Source: CAVVIH01 sp963748295 (lineage in GTDB: Bacteria; Acidobacteriota; Vicinamibacteria; Vicinamibacterales; 2-12-FULL-66-21). From it: a stretch of DNA of 64,000 bases. Shown here piece by piece: positions 1-10,134 of the stretch (positions are counted from its first letter, which is position 1; every line of letters starts with the position of its first letter). Position numbers and translations under genes: made by a program. Under the pieces are notes generated by a model, which was not told where the DNA came from, searched no databases, and was given only the letters and a program-made list of their open reading frames with translations. The stretch lies in contig CAVVIH010000005.1 of NCBI GenBank assembly GCA_963748295.1, positions 986,117-1,050,116 of the forward strand, read 5' to 3'.

Positions 1-353
1 CAACGCCGATGATCAACGCCACGAATACCGACGCCGAAAGTCCCAGGGTCCGCCTGACCATGCATTCGGAAGTCGGCAACGGTCATGCCAGCGGGATCGC
101 GCGGATTCAGGCCTGTTGCCGGGCGCCGCAGGAGGAGGTGCTGCGCGATATTCCGCCGGTCTTACGCAGTAATCCCCACGACGCGTCAGCGCACGCGGGC
201 ACACGCCGGTCTTACGCGGTAATCCCCACGACGCGTCAGCGCACTGCGGGCAACTGGATGTGGGAGATGGCGCCGGACGAGTTCGCGCTCATGCGCTGAG
301 TCATGGCCTGAACGCGCGGGATGAGTGCGCTTATGGCGATCATCCAACCCGCG
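1..353. other. left edge, no supported gene
   Basis: No open frame here has a recognisable domain or a convincing start. The only structure seen is the 50-bp-period direct repeat described separately. The region lies downstream of the 3' end of the minus-strand membrane-protein gene. Confidence 0.4.
154..243. repeat. 40-bp direct repeat, two copies
   Basis: A 40-base unit at 154-193 recurs at 204-243 with one visible difference (A to G at the 15th base). The copies start 50 bases apart. Both end in a CAGCGCAC motif followed by GCGGGCA-like sequence. A similar motif ends both copies of the kinase 3' end near 9,573 and 12,555, so this may be a trace of the same repeated sequence. Confidence 0.6.
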
Positions 354-1447
354 TCACAGCAACGCCCACGGGCGAGCGGCCGCTGTGGCTTCGTCTTTCC
401 AGCGCCTGACGCGCGTGTAGCTGTTGACCGCACGAAAGCCGTAGACGACAACGGCGATTGCGACCCCGACGATCGCCAGTCTCGCAGAACCGGCCGATGT
501 CGTGGAGATCGCCCGAGCCGATGCGAGCTCGAAGAACAGCAGGACCGCGGCGCCGAGCTGACCGATCGTCGCCCACACGGTGACCGCCGCGGCAGATCCG
601 AAAAGCAGAAGCGCGCCCTTGTTCGTTCGTTGGCCACCGGCTTTGAGGAGACCGTAGATCGCCGGCGCGAGCGCCACTAGTGCGGCGAAGAACACGCTCA
701 GAACCGCATACGACGGTCGGGGCATGAAGTGAGTCTGAGCCGGCACCGCAGATACGCCGAGCAGCGAGGTCAGAAGGGCCCCACCCACAGCGAGGCTCGA
801 GCTCCAGCTCTGAGGCGTCCACGATGGCGCATCCGCGGTAGTAGGAACCTTCGCCGACCCGCTGACGATGAGCGTCCAGAAGAACAAGAGCACGGCCGGC
901 ACCAGACCCGCGGCCGCTGATGCCGAGCTCGGCGATACCCGGCTGAATCTGGACCAGCGTGAGCTCGCGCGACTTGTACATCGCACCAGACGTGTTTTGA
1001 TCTTCAGCGATCTTATCGGGTTGCTTCCTGCCGACGAGCGTCGTACGCTGCGCGCTGGCAGCCGGTGGTCCCACGTGTCCGAAAGCCCTGGATCGAGGGT
1101 GAGCCGGATCTGCACAGGCTTAATACGTTTCGGGTCGACAGTCCGTCGTGCTGATCGCGGATGTGAGAGCCTTGCCGTTGGCGTCGAACAGCGCGCTGTC
1201 GAATGACACCGCAGCGACGTGGTCGCTGTCGTTCCTGATCAGGACGGTCGCCTCCGCTGCACCGCTGTCTGTTCTCGTCAGCTCGATGGGACTCGAGGCC
1301 GCGAAGTCGACTGCCGCAGACGTAGCCGCCGTCCCCGACGCTGAGTCGTTTCGTGGTGTCGTACCTGGAACCAGAGCGTTCAGCGTCGTCAGGCCGCCGA
1401 GCGCCAAGTACGATGAACCATGCAGGTCTCGGCATTACGCCGGCCAT
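354..1447 (-). pseudogene. frameshifted multi-pass membrane protein
   Basis: This locus of roughly 360 codons needs at least three frame changes (near 1,395, 1,145 and 950) to read through. The start at 1447 follows an AGGAGG ribosome site and gives a hydrophobic leader (MAGVMPRPAWFIVLGA). A polar, probably extracytoplasmic part follows, containing DSDHVAAVSFDSALFDANGK. The C-terminal half has about four or five membrane segments, for example AGLVPAVLLFFWTLIVSG and YAVLSVFFAALVALAPAIYG, and a short basic tail. No catalytic motif or known family was recognised. It is divergent from the sigma-factor gene. The long conserved-looking segments split between frames suggest sequencing indels in a real gene, but true decay is not excluded. 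Confidence 0.55.
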
Positions 1448-1591
1448 TCGTCCTCCTGTTCGTCCCGAGGGCGGACGCGAATCACCAGGGTTGCGCCGTC
1501 GACCTAAGAACGACGGTTTCGGACGAAGCGTACACGCGCCGCGCGCGAACATCGTTGGGCTATGATTCCTCCAACTCGGGCGGAGTTGCCC

Positions 1592-2194
1592 ATGGAACAC
1601 CCGCGCCTCGAAACATCCGCATCCTATCGGACCGTTTGCGGGCATCCTGGTCGTCGCTGAAGCTGCACCTCCGCGCCAGAGCTGGCGATCAATTGCTGTC
1701 AACGCGCTGTTCGCGCGACACTGGTCGCCGCTGCTCCGGTGGGCGCACGGTCGCCTTCCCACGTGGGCCCGTTCGCGCATGGACACCGCGGATCTGGTTC
1801 AGGAAGCGATGATGCAGACGTTCCGGCGCCTCGACGCATTCGAGGTCCGGCGGCATAACGCGCTGCGCGCGTACCTGCGACAGGGGATTCAGAATCGCAT
1901 CAAGGACGAACTCCGCCGGGTCGCGCGTGCACCCGAGGACGTGCTCGACGACAATCTCCGTGACGGAGCGCCATCGCCGCTCGCGGCCGCGATAGTGGCG
2001 AAGCAGAGGAACGCTACAAGAAGGCCCTCGCGCGGCTTCGACCGCAGGACCGTGAGCTCATCGTCGGCCGCTTCGAGCTGGAATACAGCTTCGAGCAGCT
2101 CGCGCTCGCCACCCGGCGGCGCTCGGCCGGAGCGGCGCGGGTCGCGCTGACACGCGCACTCACGCGGCTCGCCGAGGAAATGGATCATGGCTAG
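1592..2194 (+). pseudogene. ECF-like sigma-70 factor (frameshifted)
   Basis: An RNA polymerase sigma factor of the extracytoplasmic-function type. Region 2 is seen as LFARHWSPLLRWAHGRLP followed by MDTADLVQEAMMQTFRRLDAF. Region 4 is seen in another frame as ALARLRPQDRELIVGRFELE with a helix-turn-helix-like tail ending RALTRLAEEMDHG. Frame changes near 1,692 and 2,012 split it. The start is uncertain; the ATG at 1592 fits the expected N-terminal length but its frame does not connect directly. The stop (2192-2194) overlaps the ATG of the downstream kinase gene (2187). Sigma/kinase pairs of this kind are common in Acidobacteria, and the kinase may control this sigma factor or its regulon. Confidence 0.7.
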
Positions 2195-4838
2195 GCGACG
2201 GCTCGACGAGTCGCCGAGGCGCTCGGCGACGGAAACCGGGTCGACTGGACCACACTCGAACATCAGAGCCACCCCGGGGAGCGCGCTGGATTGCGGCAAC
2301 TCCGCAGCCTCGTCGAGCTTACCGGGTATCCATCGCCACGGCGCGGCGCGTTGCCTCAACCGCGATCGGATTTCCGTGTGCCGATATTCTGGGCCGTGGT
2401 GTCTCTCGTCGCGGCTACTCAGGCGCTTTTCGCGCTGGGCCGCTTCGCAGGAGTGCTGTGGACAGGAGATGTGCCATTCCCTCTGTTTCTGCAGGGAAGT
2501 GCGGTCGTCTGCCTCCTCGTATGCGCATCGGTCCTCGTACAGATTTGGGCACGACCGACGCGCGGCGAGTTTCGCCATCCTTCTGGTGTTGCTTGCCTCT
2601 GGCGCAAGCCAGCGGTTCCTTCAATCGGGAGCGATCTATCCCGACGCTTTTCTGCCGGTGCAGCGTGGCGATTCGCGCGCGATTTCCCGCGCGTACTGCG
2701 CTTTACGCGGCTCGATGCGTGGTCAGACATCGCGGCTCGCCTGAGCTGTGGCGCCGGCCTCATGCTGTTCAGCGCGAACCTGGCCCTCGCGTGGATGCTG
2801 GTGTTGCGAGCCTGCTCAGGCTCCAGACACTTGCCCGCAGCGGCACGAGCCTGTATTGGGCGATCGTCTTCCTCCTGATGGCGCCCGCACTCGGCGTAAT
2901 GCTCTGGCGGACGCGCGAGGCGCCGGAAGCGGAACGGCGCCGTGTGTTCTTCTTTCTCGCGGCGCTCGTCGCTGGTCTGCTTCCGCTCTTGCTCATCGTC
3001 GGCTTGGAGCTCGCCAGCGATGCGTTCGACGCCCTGACGAACCAGCCGCGTTATCTCGCCGTGGTGGACGCGATCATTTATGCGTCAATCATCTCCATCC
3101 CGTTTACGACCACTTACTCTGTGGTCGTGCGGCACGTCATAGCGGTCCGCATCGTCATCAGAAAGACGGTTCGGTATGCGCTTGCGCGGCAGACGTTGAT
3201 CGTGCTCACCGTTACTGCCGCTGGTTCTGGTGGTCAGATGGATCGTCGACAATCGGCACTTGACGGTCGGGGCGCTCATGAGCGGCAACGACGCGAGGAT
3301 CGCTCTGGATTCGCCTGCCTGGCGGGGTTCCTGCTTGTTGTCGCGGTCGTTTGTTGCTGTTCCTCGATCGACGGTATTTTCGCGGCGAAGTAGACGTCTC
3401 AAAGCGGCTCGCCTCCTTCGCGGAAGCGCTGGGCCAGACTCGCGATCGCCGCGACGTCGCCGAGCTGATCGAGCAAACGATTGAGCCGGCGCTGCAGGTC
3501 AGTCGAGCCGACTTGTTCCATCGCGAGCTCGCGTGCGGCGCGTTCGCAGCGGTTCGGGGTCGAGGTCTCCGGTTCCCCACTCCAGTGCGCTCGTGGCAAT
3601 GGTCGAACAATCGAACCAGCCGCTAGATCTTCAGGGCTCGTGGCTTCGGCCTCTGCTGCCAAAGGAAGACCAGATCTGGTTGGATCGGAACGACGTCGCT
3701 ATGATGGTTCCGCTGGTCCGGGCCGGCCAGATCGACGGCTTCATTGCCGTCGGTCAGCGCCGCAATGACCTCGAGTTCGGAAGGGATGCGCTGTCATTCC
3801 TCTCGGCCCTCGCGGCCGCCGCCGCACTGGCGCTCGCACCGCGAGAGGAATTTCCAGCTGCGCCCACGACGGCCCGGCAGCCGGAACCCGCAGCGGAATG
3901 CGAGAGCTGCCGTCAGGTGACCGACGCGAGTTCCTCACGTTGTGCATGCGGAGGACAGCTCCGCAGCGCGGCGCTCCCCCTGGTCTTGTCGGACAAGTTT
4001 CACGTCGAGGCGTTGCTCGGGGTCGGCGGCATGGGGGTGGTGTACGGGCGATGGACGTGACGCTCGGCCGCAAAGTCGCCCTGAAGACCTTGCCCCGGCT
4101 TACCACCGCGGCTGCCGCTCGCCTGCGCGACGAAGCTCACGCCATGGCACGCGTCACGCATCCGTCGCTGGCAACGATTCACACCATCGAGACCTGGCGA
4201 GCCGGGCCGGTGCTCGTCATCGAACTGCTCGAGCAGGGGACGCTGGCGAACCGCCTAGCTGGCGGGCGTCTAGCGTGCTCCCGAAGCGGTGGCGATCGCG
4301 CTGCAGATCGCCCGCTGCCTGTCGCATTTTCATAAGCAAGGGCTGCTGCACCGCGACATCAAGCCAAGCAACGTGGGGTTCACCGCGACCGGTCAGCTCA
4401 AAATCCTCGATTTCGGTCTGTCCACAGTGCTCGACAGCCCGCCTGGGGAGGACACCGATACAACGATCGCCGGCACACCGCTGTACCTGCCTCCAGAGGC
4501 TTTCGACGGAGCGCTCCCGGCGGCGTCCTTCGATCTCTGGGCTGTCGGTTTGGTGCTCTACGAATCGCTGGCAGGCGAGCATCCCCTTGGAAGCGCCCGC
4601 TCATTTGATGACGCCCTCGCGCGTCTTCGCAAGGGTCCGATTCCGGACGTACCGAACCTTCAGGCCCGACTGCCCCGGCGACATCGCGGCCTTCCTGCGG
4701 AACGCCCTCGCTCAGTCCTCGGGCGTGCGGCCCCCGACCGCGGACGCCTTCGCTGCGGCGGTGTCGACCGCCTTTAAGTCCAGCTTCGGCCGCGACATCC
4801 ACGACGCCATGTTCCGAAATGGCGTTCCGGACGTTTAA
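2187..4838 (+). pseudogene. membrane-GAF-zinc ribbon Ser/Thr protein kinase (frameshifted)
   Basis: A locus of about 880 codons in which at least eight frame changes are needed. In order it encodes: a leader with AEALGDGNRVDW, a motif usual at the start of acidobacterial signalling kinases; a membrane domain with about seven hydrophobic segments (2.39-3.27 kb); a GAF-like sensor region (3.38-3.84 kb, LDRRYFRGEVD to SFLSALAAAAALAL); a short CxxC...CxC zinc-ribbon-like stretch (CESCRQVTDASSSRCACG); then a protein kinase domain. The kinase shows a glycine loop (LGVGGMGVVYG), VALKTL, HRDIKPSN and DFG (ILDFGLS), so the catalytic residues are present. Having the kinase at the C-terminus after the membrane and sensor parts is the reverse of the usual bacterial layout. 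The ATG at 2187 overlaps the sigma-factor stop, so the two are probably one operon. Confidence 0.7.
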
Positions 4839-4882
4839 TACTCGACGGCCCGATACCCAGCCGATCGCATCAAGGAGAAACC

Positions 4883-5272
4883 GTGACCGACGACAAAAGT
4901 GCAAACGCAACACCACCGCAGACGGACCTCCCGAAAGGACTGGCGGAAACGATCGAGGCATTCAGCGCCGGCTGTGACGCGAAGAATAAGCGAGTGGCAC
5001 CTGATGTCTCATCGCGGATGGTAGAGCGCTTTTCGAGCGTGTACAGAGCCAACGAACCGGACTGGAAGCCGCCGGTTTCGGAACAGGTACTCACGATTGC
5101 GCGTCTCGCCGGACGTCTGGCCGCGCAGGACGCTCAACTTGACGGATCGTTCAGGGTCGAGTGGATCCACGCACGATTCGGGCTTCGCGACGCTCAGAGC
5201 GAGTGTCAAACGATCTTCGGCGCCAGCAGTCGGGGAAAGCACTGCAAGGACGTCGATCTAGAAACGCCGTAA
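4883..5272 (+). CDS. hypothetical protein, 129 aa
   Basis: An intact frame with a GTG start preceded by AAGGAG (4872-4877), 44 bases after the kinase stop and probably in the same operon. The product is soluble, with no signal peptide or membrane segment. It is rich in charged residues, with a helical middle (SEQVLTIARLAGRLAAQDAQ) and three cysteines. No family was recognised. Its place between a sensor kinase and secreted proteins suggests a regulatory or adaptor role, but that is inference only. Confidence 0.6.
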   Translation: MTDDKSANATPPQTDLPKGLAETIEAFSAGCDAKNKRVAPDVSSRMVERFSSVYRANEPDWKPPVSEQVLTIARLAGRLAAQDAQLDGSFRVEWIHARFGLRDAQSECQTIFGASSRGKHCKDVDLETP

Positions 5273-5351
5273 CCCCTGTACGCTTTTTCCGCGCCAGACG
5301 TTTCCTCTTTTGCTGCGGGGGTGCCCGCCGGCGGCCAAAGAGGAGGTCAGG

Positions 5352-6789
5352 ATGCGGACGATCGGACGATGGGTCACGGTTCTCACTGTCGTTGGTGTCG
5401 CTTCCACCGGGCTCGGCGCGTCGCAGGACTCCACGACGGGCCTGCTGAAGGCCGAGCGCGTCAGAAGCAGCATTCGACTTATTCTGAACGAATCCGGCGA
5501 GAAGCCAGCGGTCGACTACCAGCTTCCCGGTGATCCAAGACCACCTCAGCCTCTGTCGGCAGGACCCACGTTCGTCGCGAACCATCGCATCAATGTCACC
5601 TATGCGGCGCTGAACCCTCTCGCCGTGCAGGTGACGTCTTCCCTTGCGACGGCACCCGACCCGGCCGACGCGGCCGTTGGAAAGCTCGTCGAGGCAATTC
5701 TGAAGATCCCGAAGCTTGTGGCCCGTGACCAGAAACAGAGTTCGGTCACGCTGCTGACCGAGTGCTCGGAATTCAAAGGGTTCGTCGAAAAACTCGACAG
5801 GCTGGAAACAGCCGTCCGAACGCATCGGGTGATCGATAGCGACCTCGCCGACTGGAGGGGCGACATCGAGAATCAGCCCGGACACGCCAGCATCGGTAAA
5901 GTTCGCACGGCCATCCAGCGCAAGGCTGGTAGCGTCCGGGACTCCGCCAAGACCGCCCGCACCATTCTCGCGGAGTTACGTGACGGAGATTGCCACCGAG
6001 GCCCGTTTGCGGCGCGAAGAAAGAGGTACCAGCTGCAGCGGCCCTCGGGTGCGACCTCGAACTTCAGCTGCAGAAAGCCTTCATCGCGCTGCTCGGCACA
6101 GGCGACGTGGACGCGCGGATCCTCGAGCTTGACGAGCTTGCCCGCGATCTCGACGCGCTCCATAAGGCGCTCACGCCGTTTGGTGACAAGAACAACTGGG
6201 AAGACGACGCGTACATCTTCGAGTGTGTCACTCCACAAGCGGACAAGATCCAGACACTCGCGGTAAAAGTGGCCACCGTGACGTTGTCCAGCGTGGCAAC
6301 GGACGGAATCGTCCGCACGGTCGGGAAGGACCTCGCCTCGGCTAGTGTCGTCATCCGGGATATGCACGTTTGCGCCCGAGATCGGCGCTGGCCTCGTCGT
6401 CAGCAGCATCCGCCGGCCAACCTACGGCACGACTACCAACGCGGAGGGCGCGACGGTCGTGGCACGAAAAGACGATGAAGACATCTCGCTCGAGCGGCGC
6501 GTTGATGCTCAACGGTGTATGCCGGTGCGGCATGCAGTCGTTCGCGTATCCGATGTTCCAGGTTGGCGCACTCATCGACACCAAAACACCCGGGATTCTT
6601 TTCGGCGCCGGGCTCCGGTTCCTGCGTCCAAGCCATCTCGGATTGGCCACAGGCGCAGCACTCACCTGGATCAAGGACCTCGACACGCTGTCCGTCGGCT
6701 CGCCCGTCGGCGGCACCACGGATATCGAGAACGACCTGCAGTTCAAGCCAACGGTCAAGCTGTACTTCACGTTGCAATACACGTTCTGA
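5352..6789 (+). pseudogene. secreted protein of unknown function (frameshifted)
   Basis: The start at 5352 follows GGAGGTCAGG and gives a clear signal peptide (MRTIGRWVTVLTVVGVASTG). The mature part is predicted to be mostly helical in the middle (residues about 90-330: AVGKLVEAILKIPKLVARDQK, LQKAFIALLGTGDVDARILE). It ends in a glycine-rich, beta-like region resembling an outer-membrane barrel strand pattern (FLRPSHLGLATGAALTWIKD ... VKLYFTLQYTF, ending in an aromatic residue). Frame changes are needed near 5,985, 6,365 and 6,490. No named family was recognised. The terminal F and alternating pattern hint at outer-membrane insertion. It lies directly upstream of the trypsin-like protease gene. 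Confidence 0.5.
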
Positions 6790-6823
6790 TCTCGAGAAGC
6801 GCCACTCGACGCCGCGCGGGAGG

Positions 6824-7655
6824 ATGGCCATGCGCATCGATGCACGTCAACCTCGGCCCAAACAGCCGGCGACACTACCCAAGGCAGCATTCAGCGTGCC
6901 TAGCCAGAACCCGGTCAGCGACACAACCGTCGCGCCGTGGCGCATGGTGTGCGCGATCGAAATCGACTTGCCCGGAGTCGGGATCGCCGCGGGAACAGGC
7001 TGGCTGCTCGGGGATCGTATGGTCGTTACCGCCGGCCACGTCCTTGAGGACGCAGCAGTTGCGCAGATTCGGGTGTTCCCGGCGGCGTCCGGCGGCCGTG
7101 CAGGCCAGCCGCTCCACGCTACTTCGTTCCTCACCGGCAAGGACGGCGACTACGCCGCCGTGTTTCTGACCGAGGAGCCCGGAGCATCGTTCGGCACGTT
7201 CGGCATTGTCGACCCCGCCATCGCGATCAACGGTGACGAAGTCGTGCTCGCGGGCTATGACCCAGACGATGGCGGTCGCACGCTGTGGACGGGTGCGGGC
7301 CCGGCCCGCGAGCTGTCGCCGGAACGCCTCCGCTACGACATTGCAACGGTGCGCGGTCAAAGCGGCGGCCCGGTCTGGCTTCAAAGCGATAACACGCGCC
7401 TCGTCGGGCTTCACGTCGGACGGTTCAGCGGCTTCAATCAGGCGCAGCGCCTGACACAGGCGATCTGCGATCAGTTACTTCAATGGCGTGAAGACAGCGA
7501 GCGCGGGGTGTTTGCCGCGGCGTCGCGCGTCGCACTGAACTGGCGCACGTTCGCGCCGGGCGCTGGATGGCCCGAAGAGATCACGTTCCCCGTTCGACAG
7601 ACTTGCCGTTCAGGTTTGCCTCGAACAGGCCACCCTTGGCAATCGACCGGGTTGA
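6824..7655 (+). CDS. trypsin-like (V8-type) serine protease
   Basis: The start at 6824 follows GGAGG and the frame is open to about 7,600. The catalytic triad of a chymotrypsin-fold protease is visible: His in VVTAGHVLE, Asp in GKDGDYAAVF, Ser in RGQSGGPVW. The layout resembles the Glu-specific V8-like group that cleaves other proteins. No obvious signal peptide is seen, so it may act in the cytoplasm or need a partner for export. The C-terminal helical extension runs into a disturbed region at 7,590-7,660. One frame there ends in a stop at 7653-7655, while another continues into the subtilase, so a two-protease fusion is possible. Confidence 0.7.
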
Positions 7656-9070
7656 ACAGATTCTGCGGGCGCCCTCAGCTGCGACGGAGCTTATCAAACG
7701 AGGCCCCACGATCATCCGGCGCTCCGGCGCGGTGCCCACCGAGCTCGATGATCGATCGTCGTTGCCGGCTCGCGCCGACGATACAGTAATTGTGAAGCTG
7801 CGGCCCGACGTGTCGCGGCAGCCGATGACGCCCGGGGCCCGATTGATGTCCTCATTCATCGGCGTTCCGCCACAACCGCTGCTCGAAACCCTCGTTCCGA
7901 AACGGCTATGCGACGAAGGTCACGGCGGTTTTTGGCGATCCGGTGCTACCGGCCGGACGCGTGGCCTTGATGGCCGGCGATCACGTCATCCCGGGCCCAC
8001 GTGTTGACCGGGCTGCCGGCCTGCTCAGCGTTACCGTTGACCCGACGGTAAGCGCTGAAGAACTCGCCGCGCACATGACCACGCAGCCCATGGTGGAGTA
8101 CGCGTATGTCCCGGCGGTCAAATACCCCTCCGGAGCCAGGCGAAGTCCCGCAAGAAAGCACACGGAGCCCCGGCGAGAGTCGGCCGCCAACGATCCGTTG
8201 CGAACACGACAGTGGAATCACCAGGCCGTGCGTCTGGATCGAGCGCGCGCCGCGGCAGACTTCTCCGAGGCCTCGGCGGTGACCGTGGCCATCGTCGATT
8301 CAGGCATCGAGGAACACCATCCGGATCTCGAAGGCGTGGTGACCTCCTACGTCAACTTTCTGTCTACCGCCGAAGACGATCGCGACTTCAAAGGACACGG
8401 CACCAACGTCGCGGGAATCGTCTCGGCCGGCATCAACAATGCGATTGGCATTGCCGGCATCTGCGCGGCTCGCATCATGGCGCTCAAGGCACTTCCCCGC
8501 ACCGGCGGACGATGGGACGCGCAGGCTGGTACTATCGAGCGCTGGCGCACCCGATCGGGAAGGGAGTTCGCGTGTTGAATCTGAGCCTCGGAGGTGCTCT
8601 CGACCGCGGGGAACACGGACATCATCGCCGACCTGCTCGATGCCGGAATCGCCGTCGTGGCGGCGATGGGCAACGATTTCGAGCGAGGAAACCCGGTGAG
8701 CTACCCCGCTGCGTACAATGGCGTCATCGCCGTTGGAGCGTGCGATCAGGTCGATCGCCGGGCGGCGTTTTCCTGCACTGGATCTCACATCGCGCTGGTC
8801 GCGCCGGGCGTGGACATTCTGTCAACCGTGCCGAGCTACCCCAGCGAGCTCGCGGCGACGGTTCTCTACGATTCCTGGCCCGGCACTTCGATGGCCACGC
8901 CACACGTCGCGGCCGCGGTGGCGCTGCTGCTCGCCAGGGATGACCGGCTGACGCCCGCGCAAATCCGCGACCGGCTCGTGCCTGCCGCTGACCGCGTGCC
9001 GTGGCAGAGCGCAGTACCGGATTCCGAGTATGGCGCCGGACGACTAAACATCGCCGCCTTGCTACAATGA
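7567..9070 (+). pseudogene. subtilisin-like serine protease, S8 (frameshifted)
   Basis: A subtilase with all three catalytic blocks: Asp in VTVAIVDSGIEEHH, His in FKGHGTNVAGIV, Ser in WPGTSMATPHVAAA. An N-terminal propeptide-like domain (ADDTVIVKLRPDVS ... MTTQPMVEYAYVPA) precedes it. Frame changes near 7,905 and at about 8,525-8,600 break the gene. The start is uncertain; 7567 is the first ATG of the frame that carries the propeptide, and a fusion with the upstream trypsin-like protease is possible. No signal peptide was found. It stops at 9068-9070, 21 bases before the small propeptide-like gene. Confidence 0.7.
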
Positions 9071-9091
9071 GCCGCGGCTCGAGCCCGCCCG

Positions 9092-9364
9092 ATGCAACTG
9101 GTCGTCAAGGTCGCACCGCGTACGCACGCGCGGGTCTGACCATCATCCAACGCGCGCTGACGAATACCCTGGCTGCTGAACTTCGGAAAGATGCGGCGGT
9201 GAATGCCGTGTTCCCCGAGGTTGAAACAGGACGCCGGGCCGGCCTGTTCACGATCGACCTGTCTGACGATCTCACGGACGAGCAGATCGCTTCTGCCGAG
9301 CGCCCTCCGGCGTGAGCCTGGCCTGGAGTACGCGCAACCCGCCGAAAGTCGACGCCCGTTCTAA
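9092..9364 (+). pseudogene. stand-alone subtilase propeptide-like protein
   Basis: About 90 codons with frame changes near 9,130 and 9,295. The start MQLVVKVAPRT matches the beginning of the subtilase propeptide (TVIVKLRPDV). The end, FTIDLSDDLTDEQIAS then LRREPGLEYAQPA, matches its end (VTVDPTVSAEELAAH ... PMVEYAYVPA). It is therefore probably a free inhibitor I9-type domain. In known families such domains fold their protease and then inhibit it. Position directly after the protease supports a dedicated inhibitor or chaperone. The similarity was judged by eye. Confidence 0.5.
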
Positions 9365-10134
9365 CGGCGCGAACCCCCGGGGAAGTGTACGGTTCGGCGC
9401 TCGCCGTCGTTGTTCACGGTAGGAGGTAACACTCTGTCTCTCCCAGCGTGGTTATCAACTGTTGGCGTGCGCGGACGCGAAAAGCGCGATAGGCGAACTG
9501 GGTGACGGCAACAACTGCCGCGTGGCGGCGGGAATTATCACGGTGCAGTGAAGATGCACTCCGACTGAGTCAGCGCACCGCGGGCACGACTTTTCCTGAC
9601 GTGGTGGTCAGGCCGTTCAGCCTGTTCCGCCACACCATCGCCTGCTCGGCCTGACGCCACGTAGAACGACACGAGCCGCTCGACCGAGGCGCGGAAGTTC
9701 GCCGGCGGCGCGACCGGCGAGTCGCGCAACCCTTCGTAGCCGGCAACGAGCAGGGCTCCGCTTCGTCAAAGCGTCGCAAGCCACATCCCAAGCACATTCC
9801 GCTCTGCGCCACAGACCGGCGGACCGTGAGCTGGTGCGCCAGGGCTACTGTCGGACCGCTCACTTTATTCGGTCAGAAACGGATCGCCCGCCAGGACCTC
9901 GGGAAGGCGTGAGCGGGCGACAGGATCTGTCGATCACGATATCGCAGCAAAGTTTGAAACGTCGCAACAAAGGGCGGGTCTGCAAGAGATTTCTCGCGCA
10001 CCCAACTTTTTCGGGGTGAGGCGTGTACGGTTCGTCTTCGGGCGACGTTAATGGCTTGAGCCGGATCCGATGCAGCGGTGCATCCGATCCTACAGGCGAC
10101 ACTGCGCACCTACCCGCCCTTCAGGAGGACTGAA
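9365..10134. other. intergenic region with kinase-gene remnant
   Basis: No intact gene was recognised. The middle (9573-9785) is a degenerate copy of the kinase-gene 3' end. A short open stretch at about 9,450-9,549 (ending NNCRVAAGIITVQ) has no convincing start. The MACPF gene ribosome site lies at the right edge. Confidence 0.45.
9573..9785 (-). repeat. duplicated fragment of TPR-kinase gene 3' end
   Basis: About 210 bases closely match 12555-12772, in the same orientation. Translated pieces read LRDSPVAPPANFRASVERLVSFY and QAMVWRNRLNGLTTTSGK, against LRDSPVAPPAHLRVSVERLVSFY and QAMVWRTRLNGLTATSGK in the intact gene. The copy has small indels and no upstream coding sequence. It ends in PAVR and a stop, which may be the original C-terminus of the kinase. 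With the second copy it brackets the MACPF gene and the IS fragment. Confidence 0.8.
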
